From Nymphaea colorata (Eukaryota > Streptophyta > Magnoliopsida > Nymphaeales > Nymphaeaceae): DNA of 64,000 bases. Under the pieces are notes generated by a model, which saw only the letters and a list, made by a program, of their open reading frames with translations, was not told the DNA's origin and searched no databases. Positions within the stretch are counted from its first letter, which is position 1. Each line of letters starts with the position of its first letter. The stretch covers positions 5,932,334-5,996,333 of the forward strand of contig NC_045147.1 in the NCBI RefSeq assembly GCF_008831285.2. The letters run 5' to 3'. Shown here piece by piece: positions 42,549 to 54,113 of this stretch. A program made the translations under genes and the position numbers.

Positions 42549-43220
42549 ATGGACCAGCGAAACTCCTCTCTCTTATCTCCAAGTTTTCTCTCCCAACTTG
42601 TCTCCCAAAAACTGAATCACAACAACTATTTGACTTGGAAATGTCAAATAGTCCCATTTATTAAGAGCCATCAACTCTATGGACATATCGATTTCACCAC
42701 CCCAGTGCCCCCAAAGTGCATCGACCGTGAAGTGAAGAGGATTGTAGTGGTAGATCAAGCTGCTGGGACTTTGGCTGGGACTGAGATCAGATTTGAGTAT
42801 GAAACTCTTACTGAAAACAACCCTGAGTATGAAGTTTGGCTGGCTCACGACCAGTCTCTTGTTGCCTACATTACTTCTACTCTATCAGAGGAAGTATTGG
42901 GAGGCGTTGATGATGATTTAACAGCCCTAGAGTTGTGGTCTATGCTTGCCACGACGTACTCTCATGTATCGGAAGCACGATTTCTACAATTAAAACGGCA
43001 GTTTCAGGACATCAAGCGCGGGACGCGTACAGTTTTGGAATATTTGAATGAAATAAAAAAAATAAGCGACCAGCTTGCTGTCATTGGACATCCAGTGACA
43101 AGGACAAGGTGCAGCAAGCTTTAAGTGGACTGGGAACTGATTTTCACATATTTTGCACAGCTTTGGAAGTTCTACCTGTCCTCCCATCCTTTGAAGATCT
43201 GAAGGCCAAGTTATTTTAGC
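42549..43220 (+). pseudogene. Cop-6 gag
   Basis: ATG at 42549 (MDQRNSSLLSPSF). Shows the copia UBN2-type gag features LNHNNYLTWKCQI, ALELWSMLATTYS, RFLQLKRQFQDIKRGTRT and YLNEIKKISDQLAVIG. A frameshift near 43100 ends the frame (the downstream LSGLGTDFHIFCTALEVLPVLPSFEDLKAKLF continues in another frame). The zinc knuckle and protease are lost by deletion before 43255. Confidence 0.85.
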
Positions 43221-43232
43221 ACGAAGCTAGTC

Positions 43233-45530
43233 GTGTACAGCGACAAATCTCATGCCAGCATACACCTCAGCAAAAACGGAATTGCTGAAAGGAAACATAG
43301 GCATATCGTTAAAAGTGTGCTCAGCATGATGCATGAGACAGATTTACCTATGACATTGTGGACCGAAACTTTTCATACAACTGTCCATGTTATAAACCGG
43401 CTGCCATTGGCTTTGCTTGATGGAAAATCACCATTCTTTCTATTACATCAGGAACAGCCACATTTTGAGGAATTGCGTGTTTTTGGATGTGTGTGCTACG
43501 TGCATATTGATGTTTTCTTAAGAAACAAATTTCAAGATTGTGTTGTTTTGTGCAGATTTATGGGGTATGTAGAAAATTACAAGGGCTATAGATGTTACAA
43601 TCCTAAAATTGGGCGTGTGCATATTTCACAGCATGTTGTTTTTTATGAAAGCAGGTTACAGGATCCAAAGGCGCCTTTTGTGACACTCAATGATAAAAAT
43701 GAGATATATGATACTTGGTTACATGCTGAAATTTTAAGGGGCGGAAATGTTGCCTGAGCAGAGAGAGAAAGTTGTTGATGAGCCAGAAAAATTTGTCAAT
43801 AGTTCCTTGGACAACACCACTTTCTTGGACAGCCTGCCTTCATCCTCTCAGCCCAATGATCCACCTATAGATAACCGCTTCTCAGGCCTGGTGTATTATC
43901 GGCGGTCAGTCCCTACCACAGCTCCACGCAAATCACAATGCGTACGGCATCTTATTGATAGATGGGTGAGCTATAACAATTTTTCCTTAGATTTTCAGCT
44001 TTTTTATGACAGAAGTCTACAAAAAGGTGGAACCAAAATGTTATCAACATGCAAATAAGAAAACATGTTGGGTTAAAGCTATGAATGAGGAAATGGCAGC
44101 CTTGAATGAGTGTCAGACTTGGCAGATTGTTCTTCGTCCAGATGGTAAGAATGTTGTGGGCTCCAAATGGGTTTACAAACTAAAGTATAAGCCTGATGGT
44201 AGCATTGATCGATATAAAGCTCGTCTTGTGGCGCGAGGCTTCACTCAGCAATACAGGGAAGATTATGATGAAACATTCAGTCCGGTCATCAAGATGGGAA
44301 CGATCCGCGTAATTATTTCTCTTATAGTCTCATATGGATGGACTCTCTATCAGTTGGATGTCAAAAATGCCTTCCTTCATGGGATTCTAAAGGAAGAAGT
44401 GTACAAGGAGCAACCTCCCGGCTATGCTACACATGATCCTCAAAAATGGGTATGTAAGTTACACAAGTCTCTATATGGGTTGAAGCAGGCTTCTAGGTCA
44501 TGGTTCGATCGGTTTTCTCATCATATACAACAAGTTGGTTTTCTCCAAAGTTCTCTCGATCACTTTTTATTTATCTACCATACCGGGGAAGCTACCACTT
44601 GGTTACTTAGCTATGTTGATGATATTGTTATCACTGGGAATTCTTCTTCACATATATCTTATGTTAAAGATATGTTGAAGCAAGAATTCAAGATGAAGGA
44701 TCTCGGCGAATTACGGTACTTCTTGGGTGTTGAACTTGACAAGACAGATGAAAGATTGACTCTTACGCAGCACAAGTATACTCTTGATATTTTGGATAGG
44801 GCAGACATGATTAATTGCAAACCCCTAACTACTCCTAGTGTTGTCAACACTAAATTGACTGCCTCTAATGGAACTGCTGCATCTCAATCCTACACTCTAT
44901 CGCAGCATTGTTGGTATGTTACAATACCTCACTTTAACACGCCCAGACATAATATATGCTGTAAATCAGATCTCTCAATTTGTGCATGCACCCACGGAAG
45001 GACATATGATGCCACTAAGCGAATCTTACGGTATCTCAAAGCTACTCTTGGAGATGGACTAGTCTACACAAGATGCCCCAGTGTTATGCTTGGACATCGC
45101 ATTTATACCTATGCCGACGCAGACTGGGCAGGAGATCCCGATGATCGACGATCAGTTTCAGGTTTCTGTCTTTTTCTTGATTCTAATCTCATTTGTTGGA
45201 GTAGTAAGAAGTAGTGCGCGGTTGCTCGATCTAGCACTGAGGCAGAATATAGAGCGATCGCTGCTGGGACAGCTGAAGCGTCATGGTTATGCTATTTTCT
45301 TGGAGAACTCAGCCTTCCTATTGTTCAGTCACCATTACTATGTGACAACCAAAGTGCGATAAAAATTACCTTCAACCCCGTTCTACATAATCACACCAAA
45401 CACATAGAGATTGATCAACACTTCATCCGTCAGAAGGTTGAAGAAGCCGAGATCTTGCCTACTTATGTACCCACCAGTGAACAAGTAGCTGACCTCTTCA
45501 CCAAAGGACTCACAGGACAGCACTTCTAGG
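43233..45530 (+). pseudogene. Cop-6 integrase C-terminal part, RT and RNase H
   Basis: Integrase tail (NGIAERKHRHIVKSVLSMMH, LWTETFHTTVHVINRLP), then from 44006 a 402-codon frame with RT motifs [42 protein letters not shown] and the intact catalytic YVDDIVITGN (about 44610-44640). The RNase H start DADWAGDPDDRRSVSGFC is followed by a stop at 45212-45214, then continues RSSTEAEYRAIAAGTAEASW, CDNQSAIKI and DLFTKGLTGQHF. A compensated frameshift lies near 44895-44990. The preserved YVDD box makes this the best-preserved RT in the window. Confidence 0.9.
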
Positions 45531-45954
45531 AATTGAAGAACAAGTTAAGTTTGTGCACCCAGGATCAGGTCTGTCCAGACGACCCGATCCAATTCTTTTA
45601 TAACCACACGCCCAAATATACTAGGCGGTGGCATACTTGTAACTTTTTTTTTACATATTTTTGTACAAACTGTTGTAATTTGATTAGGTTGTCTTAATAA
45701 CAGTGATTAAGGATTGCAGTGCGGTTTTTTACGCCAACTGCACCTTCTCTTCCATCGACTTCTACCTTCTGTACTCAATCACTCTTGTTTCAGGCCGGAG
45801 AGACACAGATTTCTGGAAAATCATACAAAGTGTTCATAGGATCGTGGGATCCTAGGATTTTGATATGATTGATGGATTGTTTTGCGAACAAATGTGTGTA
45901 TGCATGAAAACGGTTTGATACATGATATGATTTGTTTTGAAAGACTATTAGAAG

Positions 45955-46243
45955 TGTAGAAACATGTAACAAGAAAGGGAGAAAGAGAGGAAACACATGA
46001 TATACGTGGAAAACCTCAAGGAGAGGTGAAAAACCACGGAGAAGCTCTAACCTAGGGGCACAACCGCAACCCTAGGAGAGAGAAAAATGTTATTCTCACT
46101 TAATCAACAATTACACTAAAGTGGAGAATATAAGAGGGAGAGATAGAAAGTCCCGCCTAGGGTACCGAGCCAGCCTCGGTACCCGTGCTCATGGGACCGG
46201 GTCCATATCCAGACCCGGTTCCCTATTACAATAGATTCTAACA
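45955..46243 (-). repeat. Cop-7 3' LTR
   Basis: 289 bp, TGTAGAAACATG to GATTCTAACA on the plus strand. It contains a perfect inverted repeat with 10-bp arms GGGTACCGAG / CTCGGTACCC around 46160-46184 and a second with arms ACCGGGTC / GACCCGGT (46196-46219). Confidence 0.93.
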
Positions 46244-49200
46244 CTCCCCCTCAAGCTTGGCATACATGTCGAACATGCCAAGCTTGCTAACATTCTTTTC
46301 AAATTGAGATGTACATAAGGATTTAGTTAAGACATCTGCAACTTGATCTTCAGACTTCATATAGGGCAGGATCAACTCTTTTGCATCTATGCGTTCCCGT
46401 ATAAAGTGGCGATCTATCTCCACATGTTTGGTGCTGTCATGCAGGACTGGATTATTTGCCAGGTTAATCACAGACTTGTTGTCACAATACATCCTCATCT
46501 TCTCTTCCATTTTAACCCCAATATCTGCTAGAAGAATTTTGAGCCATAACATTTCTGTAACCCCCATAGCAACAGCCCTGTATTCAGCCTCAGCACTGGA
46601 CCTGGAACAGACTTCCTGTCTTTTACTCCTCCATACCACCAGGTTACCCCCAAGAAATATGCAGTATCCTGTCGTAGACCTTCTAGTATCTGTGCATCCT
46701 GCCCAGTCTGCATCAGAGTATCCTTCAATGTTGAGTTGATCTTGCTGAGTATACAGTAATCCTTTTCCTGAGTCATTCTTTAGGTACCCCAACACTCTTT
46801 CTGCACTCTTCCAATGACAATCAGTAGGAGCATGCATAAACTGACTTAACACACTCACAGCATATGTAATATCAGGGCGAGTAAGAGTAAGATAGATAAG
46901 CTTACCGACTAGCCGCTGATACTTCCCTTTTCCTTCCTCATCTAAGATTGTGCCAGTTTTGATGCTTATCCTTGTGCCAGACTCCATTGGAGTTAGAAAG
47001 GGCCTACATCCAAGTTTACCTATCACCTTTAACAGATCCAAAGTGTATTTCCTTTGGCTCATAACCAGCCCCGTCTCTGACCGAGCAATCTCTATCCCAG
47101 AAAGTACCTTAGTTTACCCAAATCTTTAAGATCAAATTCGGCAGCTAACCTCTCCTTCATCTTCTTTTTCTCTTCGTCATCATCACTTGTGACTATCATA
47201 TCATCAACATACACAAGAAGGAGACTCACCAGGCCATCTCTCTGCTTAATGAAAAGGGTGTGATCACCATTCCCCTGTTTGTATCCATTAGTCTTCATCA
47301 CTATCCTCAGTCTTTCAAACCATGCTCTAGGGGACTGCTTTAATCCATACAAGGCTTTCTTGAGATGACAACATTTCCCGCTTTGAACATATCCAGGAGG
47401 CATGCTCATGTATTCCTCTTCTTCTAGCTAGCCGTTCAAGAATGCATTCTTGACATCAAGCTGATCCATGCTCCACTTCTTTTGCACGGCAAGAGCTAAG
47501 ATAACCCTCACAGTTTTTAGTTTGTCAACAGGAGCAAAAGTTTCAAGATAATCAATACCATATTTCTGGCTAAACCCCTTTGCAACAAGGCGAGCCTTAT
47601 ACCTTTCCACAGTACCATCTGGTTTGTACTTCACATTGAACACCCTTGGAACCAACTAAATGAGTCCCCTTGGGAATATCAACAACTTCTCAAGTGTCAT
47701 TCTTCGCCAAGGCATCCATCTCCTCTGTCATGGCCTGTAGCCATTTAGGATCCTCTCTAGCTTCTTCCACACACCTGGGGATAACAGACTTAGACAAGGA
47801 TGTAATAAAGCATTTGTAATTCTTACTCAGTTTCGCATAAGAGACAAATCTCTAAATAGGATGAGAGGTACAAGACCTGGTGCCCTTGCGCAGGGCTATA
47901 GGAAGCTCTTCATTGATCAGACTTGGGTCATCCAGGGAACTCGCAGGATTGGGATTGGTTACACCAACATTTTCAACCACATCAGTCTTCTTCCTTTCGT
48001 ACACCTGGCCAAACAAGTGATCATGGGCTGTAGGCTGATTATCAGCAAGGCCCCCATCCATGTGACTGTCTCTATCATCTCTGACTGTGGCTGCCACATT
48101 ATCACTAGCCTTGTAGTCCAAGAAATCCATAAACTGAATCAACTGATGTGAGGAATACTCTTTACTACTGTTCCCTAGACACAAACTCACAGGATTGGGA
48201 TTGGTTACATCAACATTTTCAACCACATCAGTCTTCTTCCTTTCGTACACCTGGCCAAACAAGTGATCACGGGCTGTAGGCTGATTATCAGCAAGGCCCC
48301 TGTCCATGTGACTGTCTCTATCATCTCTAACTGTGGCTGCCACACTGTCACTAGCCTTGTAGTCCAAAAAATCCATAAACTGAATCAACTGATGTGAGGA
48401 ATACTCTTCACTACTATTCCCTAGACACTCCCTCTGAAGAGGATTCCCATGAAAGTATGCCTCATGTTCATGAAAAGTAACATCCCGGGAGACATAGACT
48501 TTAGAAGTGGTAGGATCAACACATTTGTATCCCTTCTGAGTGGAGGAATACCCCAGGAAGACAGCCTTGATAGACCGAGGGTCAAGTTTCTTAAGAGTGG
48601 AACTATGGTCATGAACAAAACATACACACCCGAACACCCGCAGAGTAAGAGGCCAGGGATTCTGAGTCGGCCAAAGCATGGAATACGGGGAATGACCCTG
48701 CAATACACGGGTAGGCATACGGTTAATAAGGTGGGCACTAGTGAGGAGTGCATCACCCCAGTAGCGCTTAGGAACCCGCCGATGGAACATAATAGCCCGA
48801 GTAACATCTAGTAAATGGCGATTCTTTCGTTCAGCCACGCCGTTTTGGGGAGGTGTGTAACTACAGGACGTTTCATGGACAATACCCTTGCTCTTCAAGA
48901 AATCATCTAGGGATTGAGAGACACACTCTCTAGCATTATCAGTGCGAAAAGCTTGGACAGAGGTCTGAAACTGAGTCTCAACAAAAGCCACAAAGTTTTT
49001 GACAATAACAGGAACTTCACTACGTTCTTTCAACAGGTACACGAACGTACAACGGGAGTAATCATCCATAAGAGTCATAAAGTAGTGAAAACCACGACAA
49101 GTGGGTACTCCCGAAGGTCCCCAAACATCAGAATGAACCAAAGCAAATGGACGAGTGGTTTTATTGAATGAAATAGGGTACGAGGCCCTAACATGTTTAG

Positions 49201-50707
49201 CCAACTGACACACTTCACAGGTGAAGGAGTCCATGGACATAGAATGAAACAAACTAGGAAACAACTTCTTAATCAACTGAAAGGGAAGATGACCAAGCCG
49301 CTCGTGCCATCGCATAATAGTAGATCTGTCTTCTGCGCCTGACAACTGTCCACTAGTGGCTGAAATAAGCGCAGATGCAACCTACACAGGCAGTTTGTAG
49401 AGACCATCAATAGCCGAACCAATCCCAATCTTCTGCCCCGTCACCAAGTCCTGCAGGAAACATCGATCAACAGAAAAAATCATATTACAATTGAGTTCCT
49501 TGGTAATACTGCTGACAGACAACAAATTCACAGGAATATTGGGAACATGAAGAGCATTATGAAGGCAGTATTTATTGAACAAGGACAAACTCCCTTTCCC
49601 AGCCACAGAGATAGAGGAGCCATCAGCCATAGACACACGTTGCTACCCAGAAGACAATTTGTATTCTTGGAACATCTTAGGGTCCCCGGTCATATGATGC
49701 GTAGCGCCACTGTCAACAATCCAATCACCATGTGAGGAATTACCTTGATCACTAGTGGCAACAAGAGCTTGGGCTAACTGAGCCTAGCCTGAGTAGTAGA
49801 CAGTCGGCTGATATAAGCTTGCAGTTCTTTGAGTTGATCGGAAGAAAGCTTCGATTTGGCAACATTTGACGAACCACTCTGACTAGGCTCAGGCACAGAA
49901 GGACTCCGCCGACTAGGAGGGGGACGACCCCGAACAAGACGCTTCTCTGGATGAAGATCCCAACAAAAATCAACAGAATGTCCCAATTTGTTGCAATGGC
50001 TACACCGTCGAGCAGGGCGCTGTCCAGTCCCTGAAGCACGACTAACAAAGGCTGACGGAGAACTTCCCTGACTGGAGTCAATGTGCATCACTTGGCATCG
50101 CTGTTCCTCCGATTCCACACGAGCATACACCTCTTCAATCCCGAGAATCTCGTCACAGTTAAGAATTTGGCTCCTAATAGGTTCAAATTCATCGCGTAAG
50201 CCTCCAAGGAAAATAAAAGTCTTGTCCATCCATTCCTTATCCCAATACAAGGCATGATCTGAACCACAATGCCAGTCATCATTCACATGGTAGTCTAGTT
50301 CCTCCCATTTAGTCTTCAGGGCTGCAAAGCATAGTCCACATGTCGTATGCAGTCGATTTACGCAAGATCAAAGGCTGAATATCTGCAAAAACAGAGCCAA
50401 TAATCCATACTTTAACCTGACTATCTTCCAACGCCCAAGCCGCCCATCGTGGATCGGTTTTAGAAGGTGCAGGCTTCTCCCCAGTAATATATGACAGGCG
50501 ACCACGACTGGTTATCCCGATTTCTAGGGCAGCAGACCAAGGGATATAGTTGTCCTTGTTCAGCCGGATAGAGGTGACTTGAACAGGCAAGTTCTCGCTT
50601 TTGGTATTGCTGCCCGTGTCTAGGGCATCATCAATCTTGGGAGTCATCGCTTCGGCCATCACAATCACCCAAGAAAAGCAGTACCCAACACCAGAGATGA
50701 CAAACAA
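46238..50707 (-). pseudogene. Cop-7 gag-pol polyprotein, disabled
   Basis: Reading down the minus strand: gag from MAEAMTPKIDD (about 50650) with LNKDNYIPWSAAL; zinc knuckle CSHCNKLGHSVDFC (about 49965-50010); protease DWIVDSGATHHMTGDPK (about 49680-49730); integrase 49345-47852 with HSDVWGP, FRTDNARECVSQ and NGVAERKNRHLLD, in which all three acidic catalytic residues appear present; RT with [20 protein letters not shown] and YVDDMIVTSDDDEE; RNase H with YSDADWAGCTDTRRSTTGY and CDNKSVINLANN. Breaks include a deletion in gag near 50310, a frame change near 49770, stops near 49380 and 47410-47430, and a frameshift near 47070-47092. A 246-bp in-frame tandem duplication follows the integrase. Confidence 0.92.
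47945..48436 (-). repeat. 246-bp in-frame tandem duplication in Cop-7 pol
   Basis: AGGATTGGGATTGGTTACA starts at 47945 and again at 48191 on the plus strand. The 82-codon unit encodes LGNSS-EYSSHQLIQFMDFL through HLFGQVYERKKTDVVEN twice. The sister element Cop-3 has this linker once (about 15090-15320). The unit lies in the variable linker between integrase and RT and keeps the frame open. Confidence 0.9.
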
Positions 50708-50944
50708 GAGGCAGTGGAGGCGGAGAAAACGCTAGCGGCGATGACGACGGCGGGCGCTGGGATGGGCGGCGGTGCTGGGACGGACGGCGGCAGTAGAACT
50801 GACACCGGCGATGGCGCTGGAACAAACGACAGTAGCGGCAGCGGGGCTAGAACAGGCGGCAGCGGCGGGAGACGAGCATCGGTGGAAACAACGGAAGCGC
50901 ACGATCACAGAGCAAAAACCACACACCCGGTGGCTCTGATACCA

Positions 50945-51233
50945 TGTAGAAACACGTAACAAGAAAAGGAGAAAGAGAGGAAACACACGATATACGTGGA
51001 AAACCTCAAGGAGAGGTGAAAAACCACAGAGAAGCTCTAACCTAGGGGCACAACCGCAACCCTAGGAGAGAGAAAAATGTTATTCTCACTTAATCAACAA
51101 TTACACTAAAGTGGAGAATATAAGAGGGAGAGATAGAAAGACCTGCCTAGGGTACCGAGCCAGCCTCGGTACCCACGCCCATGGGACCGGATCCATATCC
51201 GGACCCGGTTCCCTATTACAATAGATTCTAACA
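50945..51233 (-). repeat. Cop-7 5' LTR
   Basis: 289 bp, matching 45955-46243 with about 11 substitutions. It keeps the perfect GGGTACCGAG / CTCGGTACCC inverted repeat at about 51150-51174. Confidence 0.93.
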
Positions 51234-52685
51234 AGAAGCATGTTTTGAAAATGTTACGCATTTGCATGTGCAGACTAGAATTGATAACTGTTTAGGACAG
51301 ATGAGGTGGGGTATCGAGTCGAGTGTCTCCTCGACCCCAATTGTGCATTAGAAAGCATCCTAGAATGATAACTGCATAGGACAGCTACGAGCCAATCACA
51401 GATCGAGACTACTTTGTGTGGTTTGGCTAAGTTTTTCAAAGAGGTGATTGTTGTGATAATTGATGTGAAGGTTGTGTTTAGTTGCATAGACATTACCGCG
51501 GAGAATGATGCAAATGAATGAATTGGAGGGTAATTGTACCCGTACTGTATGACGACTAGCTATGACTGTTAAATGTTATATATAAACCTCATGTGGAGGC
51601 AATTGGAGGTGCGGGTGCATTCGTGAAGAGAACCAACCTCATGAGCTAGCCAGTCATTTTGTGAATGTGCTTTTGTAATGATAATAATGTATGAATAAGA
51701 GATGAGAGGCGAGTGGGTTGTGGCAATGTGTTTGGGAGACGTCCCGCTTTCGCCACTCGTCTCACCTATTCGGACCGCAGGCGGTGCAAGGCCCCAGAGT
51801 ACTGTTGTGTGTTGTGCTTGGAGCATTGGGCTCCTGCCTTTCCAACCTAGGTGTCCTAAGGAAGGCAGAGTATCTCTCCGTGGAATTCACACACCCATGA
51901 ATGAGTGCTCTATCGCTGCCGCGGATGAATGGATCCATACCGTTATGGGCCACCACAGGGGTTTTCTCCCGGCTATGGGCCGCCCATGGTGTGCACATGC
52001 GAGTGTTTGTACCCACAAGAACTGTCAATTCACTAAAGGTAATGAAAATGAAAGTATGTGAACGAATATATGTGATTGATGTGCATGTGAATGATATGAA
52101 TGAAATGAAATGTTTATGCATGCTTTGCATGAGATTGACATTGTGTTACTATGGCCCTTGAGTGGCCTTTACATGTCGTGGTCTATGTAAGGGGTTTTCT
52201 TGGCAAATGATGTGACTATACCCTGACACGACATGATGATAGATTGTTTTTATGATTGTTCTCAGATTTGAGCTCTACCTAAGAGGGTTTGGAATTTTCC
52301 TAGCTTGTTGCCATACTGTGAAGGCTAAGCCTTCTGTTGTTTCATTTTTCAGGTTTTGGTGGACCAGGGGCAGCAGGTTGAGCAGATGGCTTTACTCACG
52401 TTCTACTGGGATGGTTTTGGGTCTTTTGTAGCGCCGGTGCGTCTTATTTTGATTGTATTGATGTCTTGTTTTTGTTAGACATCAATTCTATGTTTTGGAG
52501 CATTTTTGTCATACACTTAGATGTGATTTTGTATGAATCAAAGTTGTTATATGAATGAAAGTTCGCTCCATTGTTTTGAATGGCATAGCTCCCTCTTTTG
52601 AATTGTTGTGTCGTCACACTTCAATGCTTTATGTTAGAAAAAAAAAATGTGTTTGAGTGTCAAAAAGGTTGGGGTGTGACAGGTT

Positions 52686-52697
52686 TGGTATCAAAGC
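52686..52697 (+). other. Gyp-c primer-binding site
   Basis: TGGTATCAAAGC four bases after the LTR end. This is the initiator-Met tRNA complement TGGTATCAGAGC with one mutation. Confidence 0.8.
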
Positions 52698-52917
52698 TAT
52701 GACAAACCCCATTATGGATGTGAGTTAAAACCTATCTGTAAAGCCGTGTTGCCCAGGTACGCATCTATTTGATTAAATTGTTATTGTAGTTTTATTTTAC
52801 AAGTATAAGTACATAATGTGATCGATGTTTTGAACTTTGTGCTCATGCATATTGTGATTTGATTTGTGAGTTCGGTCATAGACTTGGTTTGAGAATAAAA
52901 GTTCTTGTTTGTGCAGA

Positions 52918-54031
52918 TGGAGTATCAAAGTAGGGGCAAGAAGCGTGCCGAGCCTTCTATAGAGGCACAAAGAGAGCCAAGTTCGGCCCATTCTGATGCA
53001 CGTACCCCAGTGGATAACAGTACATCTGGGCAACAAAATGCTCAGATTAGTGTGGGTGCCCAAACCCCACCGAGACAGACTCCACCTGTGGATCAGCAGA
53101 CTATACTGCTGATAACGTTGCAGACACTGACCTCCCTTGTGCAGTCGATGGTCAGTAATCAGAGGAGCCATACATCCCCTACTGGAGACACCAGTAGGCC
53201 ATTTTGGGAGAAGGCAACGACGGTGTCGTACCAATAGTTTATGGCAATGCAGCCGCTTGTCTTTACAGGAGAAGGCAATCCAGACAAGACAAAAGAATGG
53301 ATTGAGGAAGTTGAACGCATTTTGGGCTTCTAAAGATGCAAGAAGAAGACAAAGTGAATTATGGCTCTTATTTGTTGAAGGGTGTTGCCAAGAATTGGTG
53401 GCAATCGACTAGTGAGATCCGGTTTGCGGGCCAACTGTCAATCTCTTGGAAGCAGTTTAGAGATTCCTTCTTCAACACTTACTTTCGAGTGCATGTCAGA
53501 GACAAGAAAATGCAAGAGTTTATTGATTTGCAGCAGAATCAGCTGAGCTTGGAAGAATACATTACGATATATCGACACTTGAAGGTGTATTGCCCGCACC
53601 TTTAGACTACAGATGAGGCCAGAGTAGGCAAGTTTGTGCGCGGGCTGCAGGATGGACTGCGAAGCAATGTTTTGACAAGCAGACCTCGTGACTTGGATGA
53701 GGCGTCACCATGGCAAGATGCATAGAAGAGGACTGGGCAAGGACACAAAAGGATCACCACAAGAAGGCAGGCCAGCAATCACACTATGGGCAAACGCAGG
53801 TCAAGCGCCAACCCTTTGCAGGCAGGGCAAGGCCATATGAGAGGCGTGATGACAGAACGTTCAGACGGAACCAGCCAACCCGCAGTGAGGCCACACATGG
53901 GTCAATGGCCACTCCGACTTCACCAAGGTGCCCAACTTGCTCACGTGTGCACCCCGGAAAGCCATGTTATCGGGTGACCGGGGCGTGTTTACATTGTGGA
54001 GGGATGGGGCACTTCATCAAAGATTGCCCAT
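52918..54031 (+). pseudogene. Gyp-c gag
   Basis: ATG at 52918 (MEYQSRGKKRAEPS). Frameshifts and stops near 53235, 53330 and 53604 split it into pieces. The capsid core reads NYGSYLLKGVAKNWWQST, FRDSFFNTYF and FIDLQQNQLSLEEYI (about 53350-53580), typical of plant gypsy retrotransposon gag. A CCHC zinc knuckle, CLHCGGMGHFIKDC (about 53990-54030), preceded by CPTCSRVHPGKPC, ends the domain. Confidence 0.88.
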
Positions 54032-54113
54032 AAGACAAGAAAAAGAATTGAAGAAGCCTGAGGCCGGTCCTTCTAGCGCATGACAGACGACAGGACGTGT
54101 CTATGCGACTACT

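Larger units (their letters stand above)
41966..45827 (+). mobile_element. Ty1/copia element Cop-6 inside the Gyp-c 5' LTR
   Basis: 5' LTR 41966-42249 (TGTTAAGTTTGTGCG to AATCTTACA), primer site TGGTATCAGAGCC at 42250-42262, and 3' LTR about 45544-45827. Flanks are gagtg (41961-41965) and aagtg (45828-45832). The solo LTR Gyp-a shows a similar uninterrupted sequence at this point. Internal deletions are visible: protease and the integrase N-terminus are gone, with gag fused to CQHTPQQNGIAERKHRH near 43255. The polypurine tract and first base of the 3' LTR are also deleted, so LKNKL runs straight into TTAAGTTTG. Confidence 0.88.
45955..51233 (-). mobile_element. full-length Ty1/copia element Cop-7 inside the Gyp-c 5' LTR
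   Basis: 5279 bp with 289-bp LTRs at 45955-46243 (3') and 50945-51233 (5') and a perfect target duplication agaag (45950-45954, 51234-51238). The primer-site complement GGCTCTGATACCA lies at 50932-50944 and a purine-tract complement at 46244-46258. It is the same family as Cop-3 on the opposite strand. By eye the LTRs differ at about 11 of 289 positions, clearly fewer than Cop-2, so it is one of the younger insertions. It is absent from the Gyp-c 3' LTR and so postdates that element's insertion. Confidence 0.95.
40481..52681 (+). repeat. Gyp-c 5' LTR (interrupted)
   Basis: Starts TGTAACGCTCGTTTC, the same as 57498, and ends GGGTGTGACA. Inserted inside are Cop-6 (41966-45827) and Cop-7 (45955-51233). 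The remaining LTR sequence totals about 3.05 kb. A TC-rich region (about 40730-41060) follows the GGGTCCAGACCC motif at about 40518-40529. Confidence 0.9.

Noticed and set aside
52797-53234. 145-codon minus-strand frame opposite Gyp-c gag
   Set aside because: No motif, and it overlaps the start of gag in the antisense direction.
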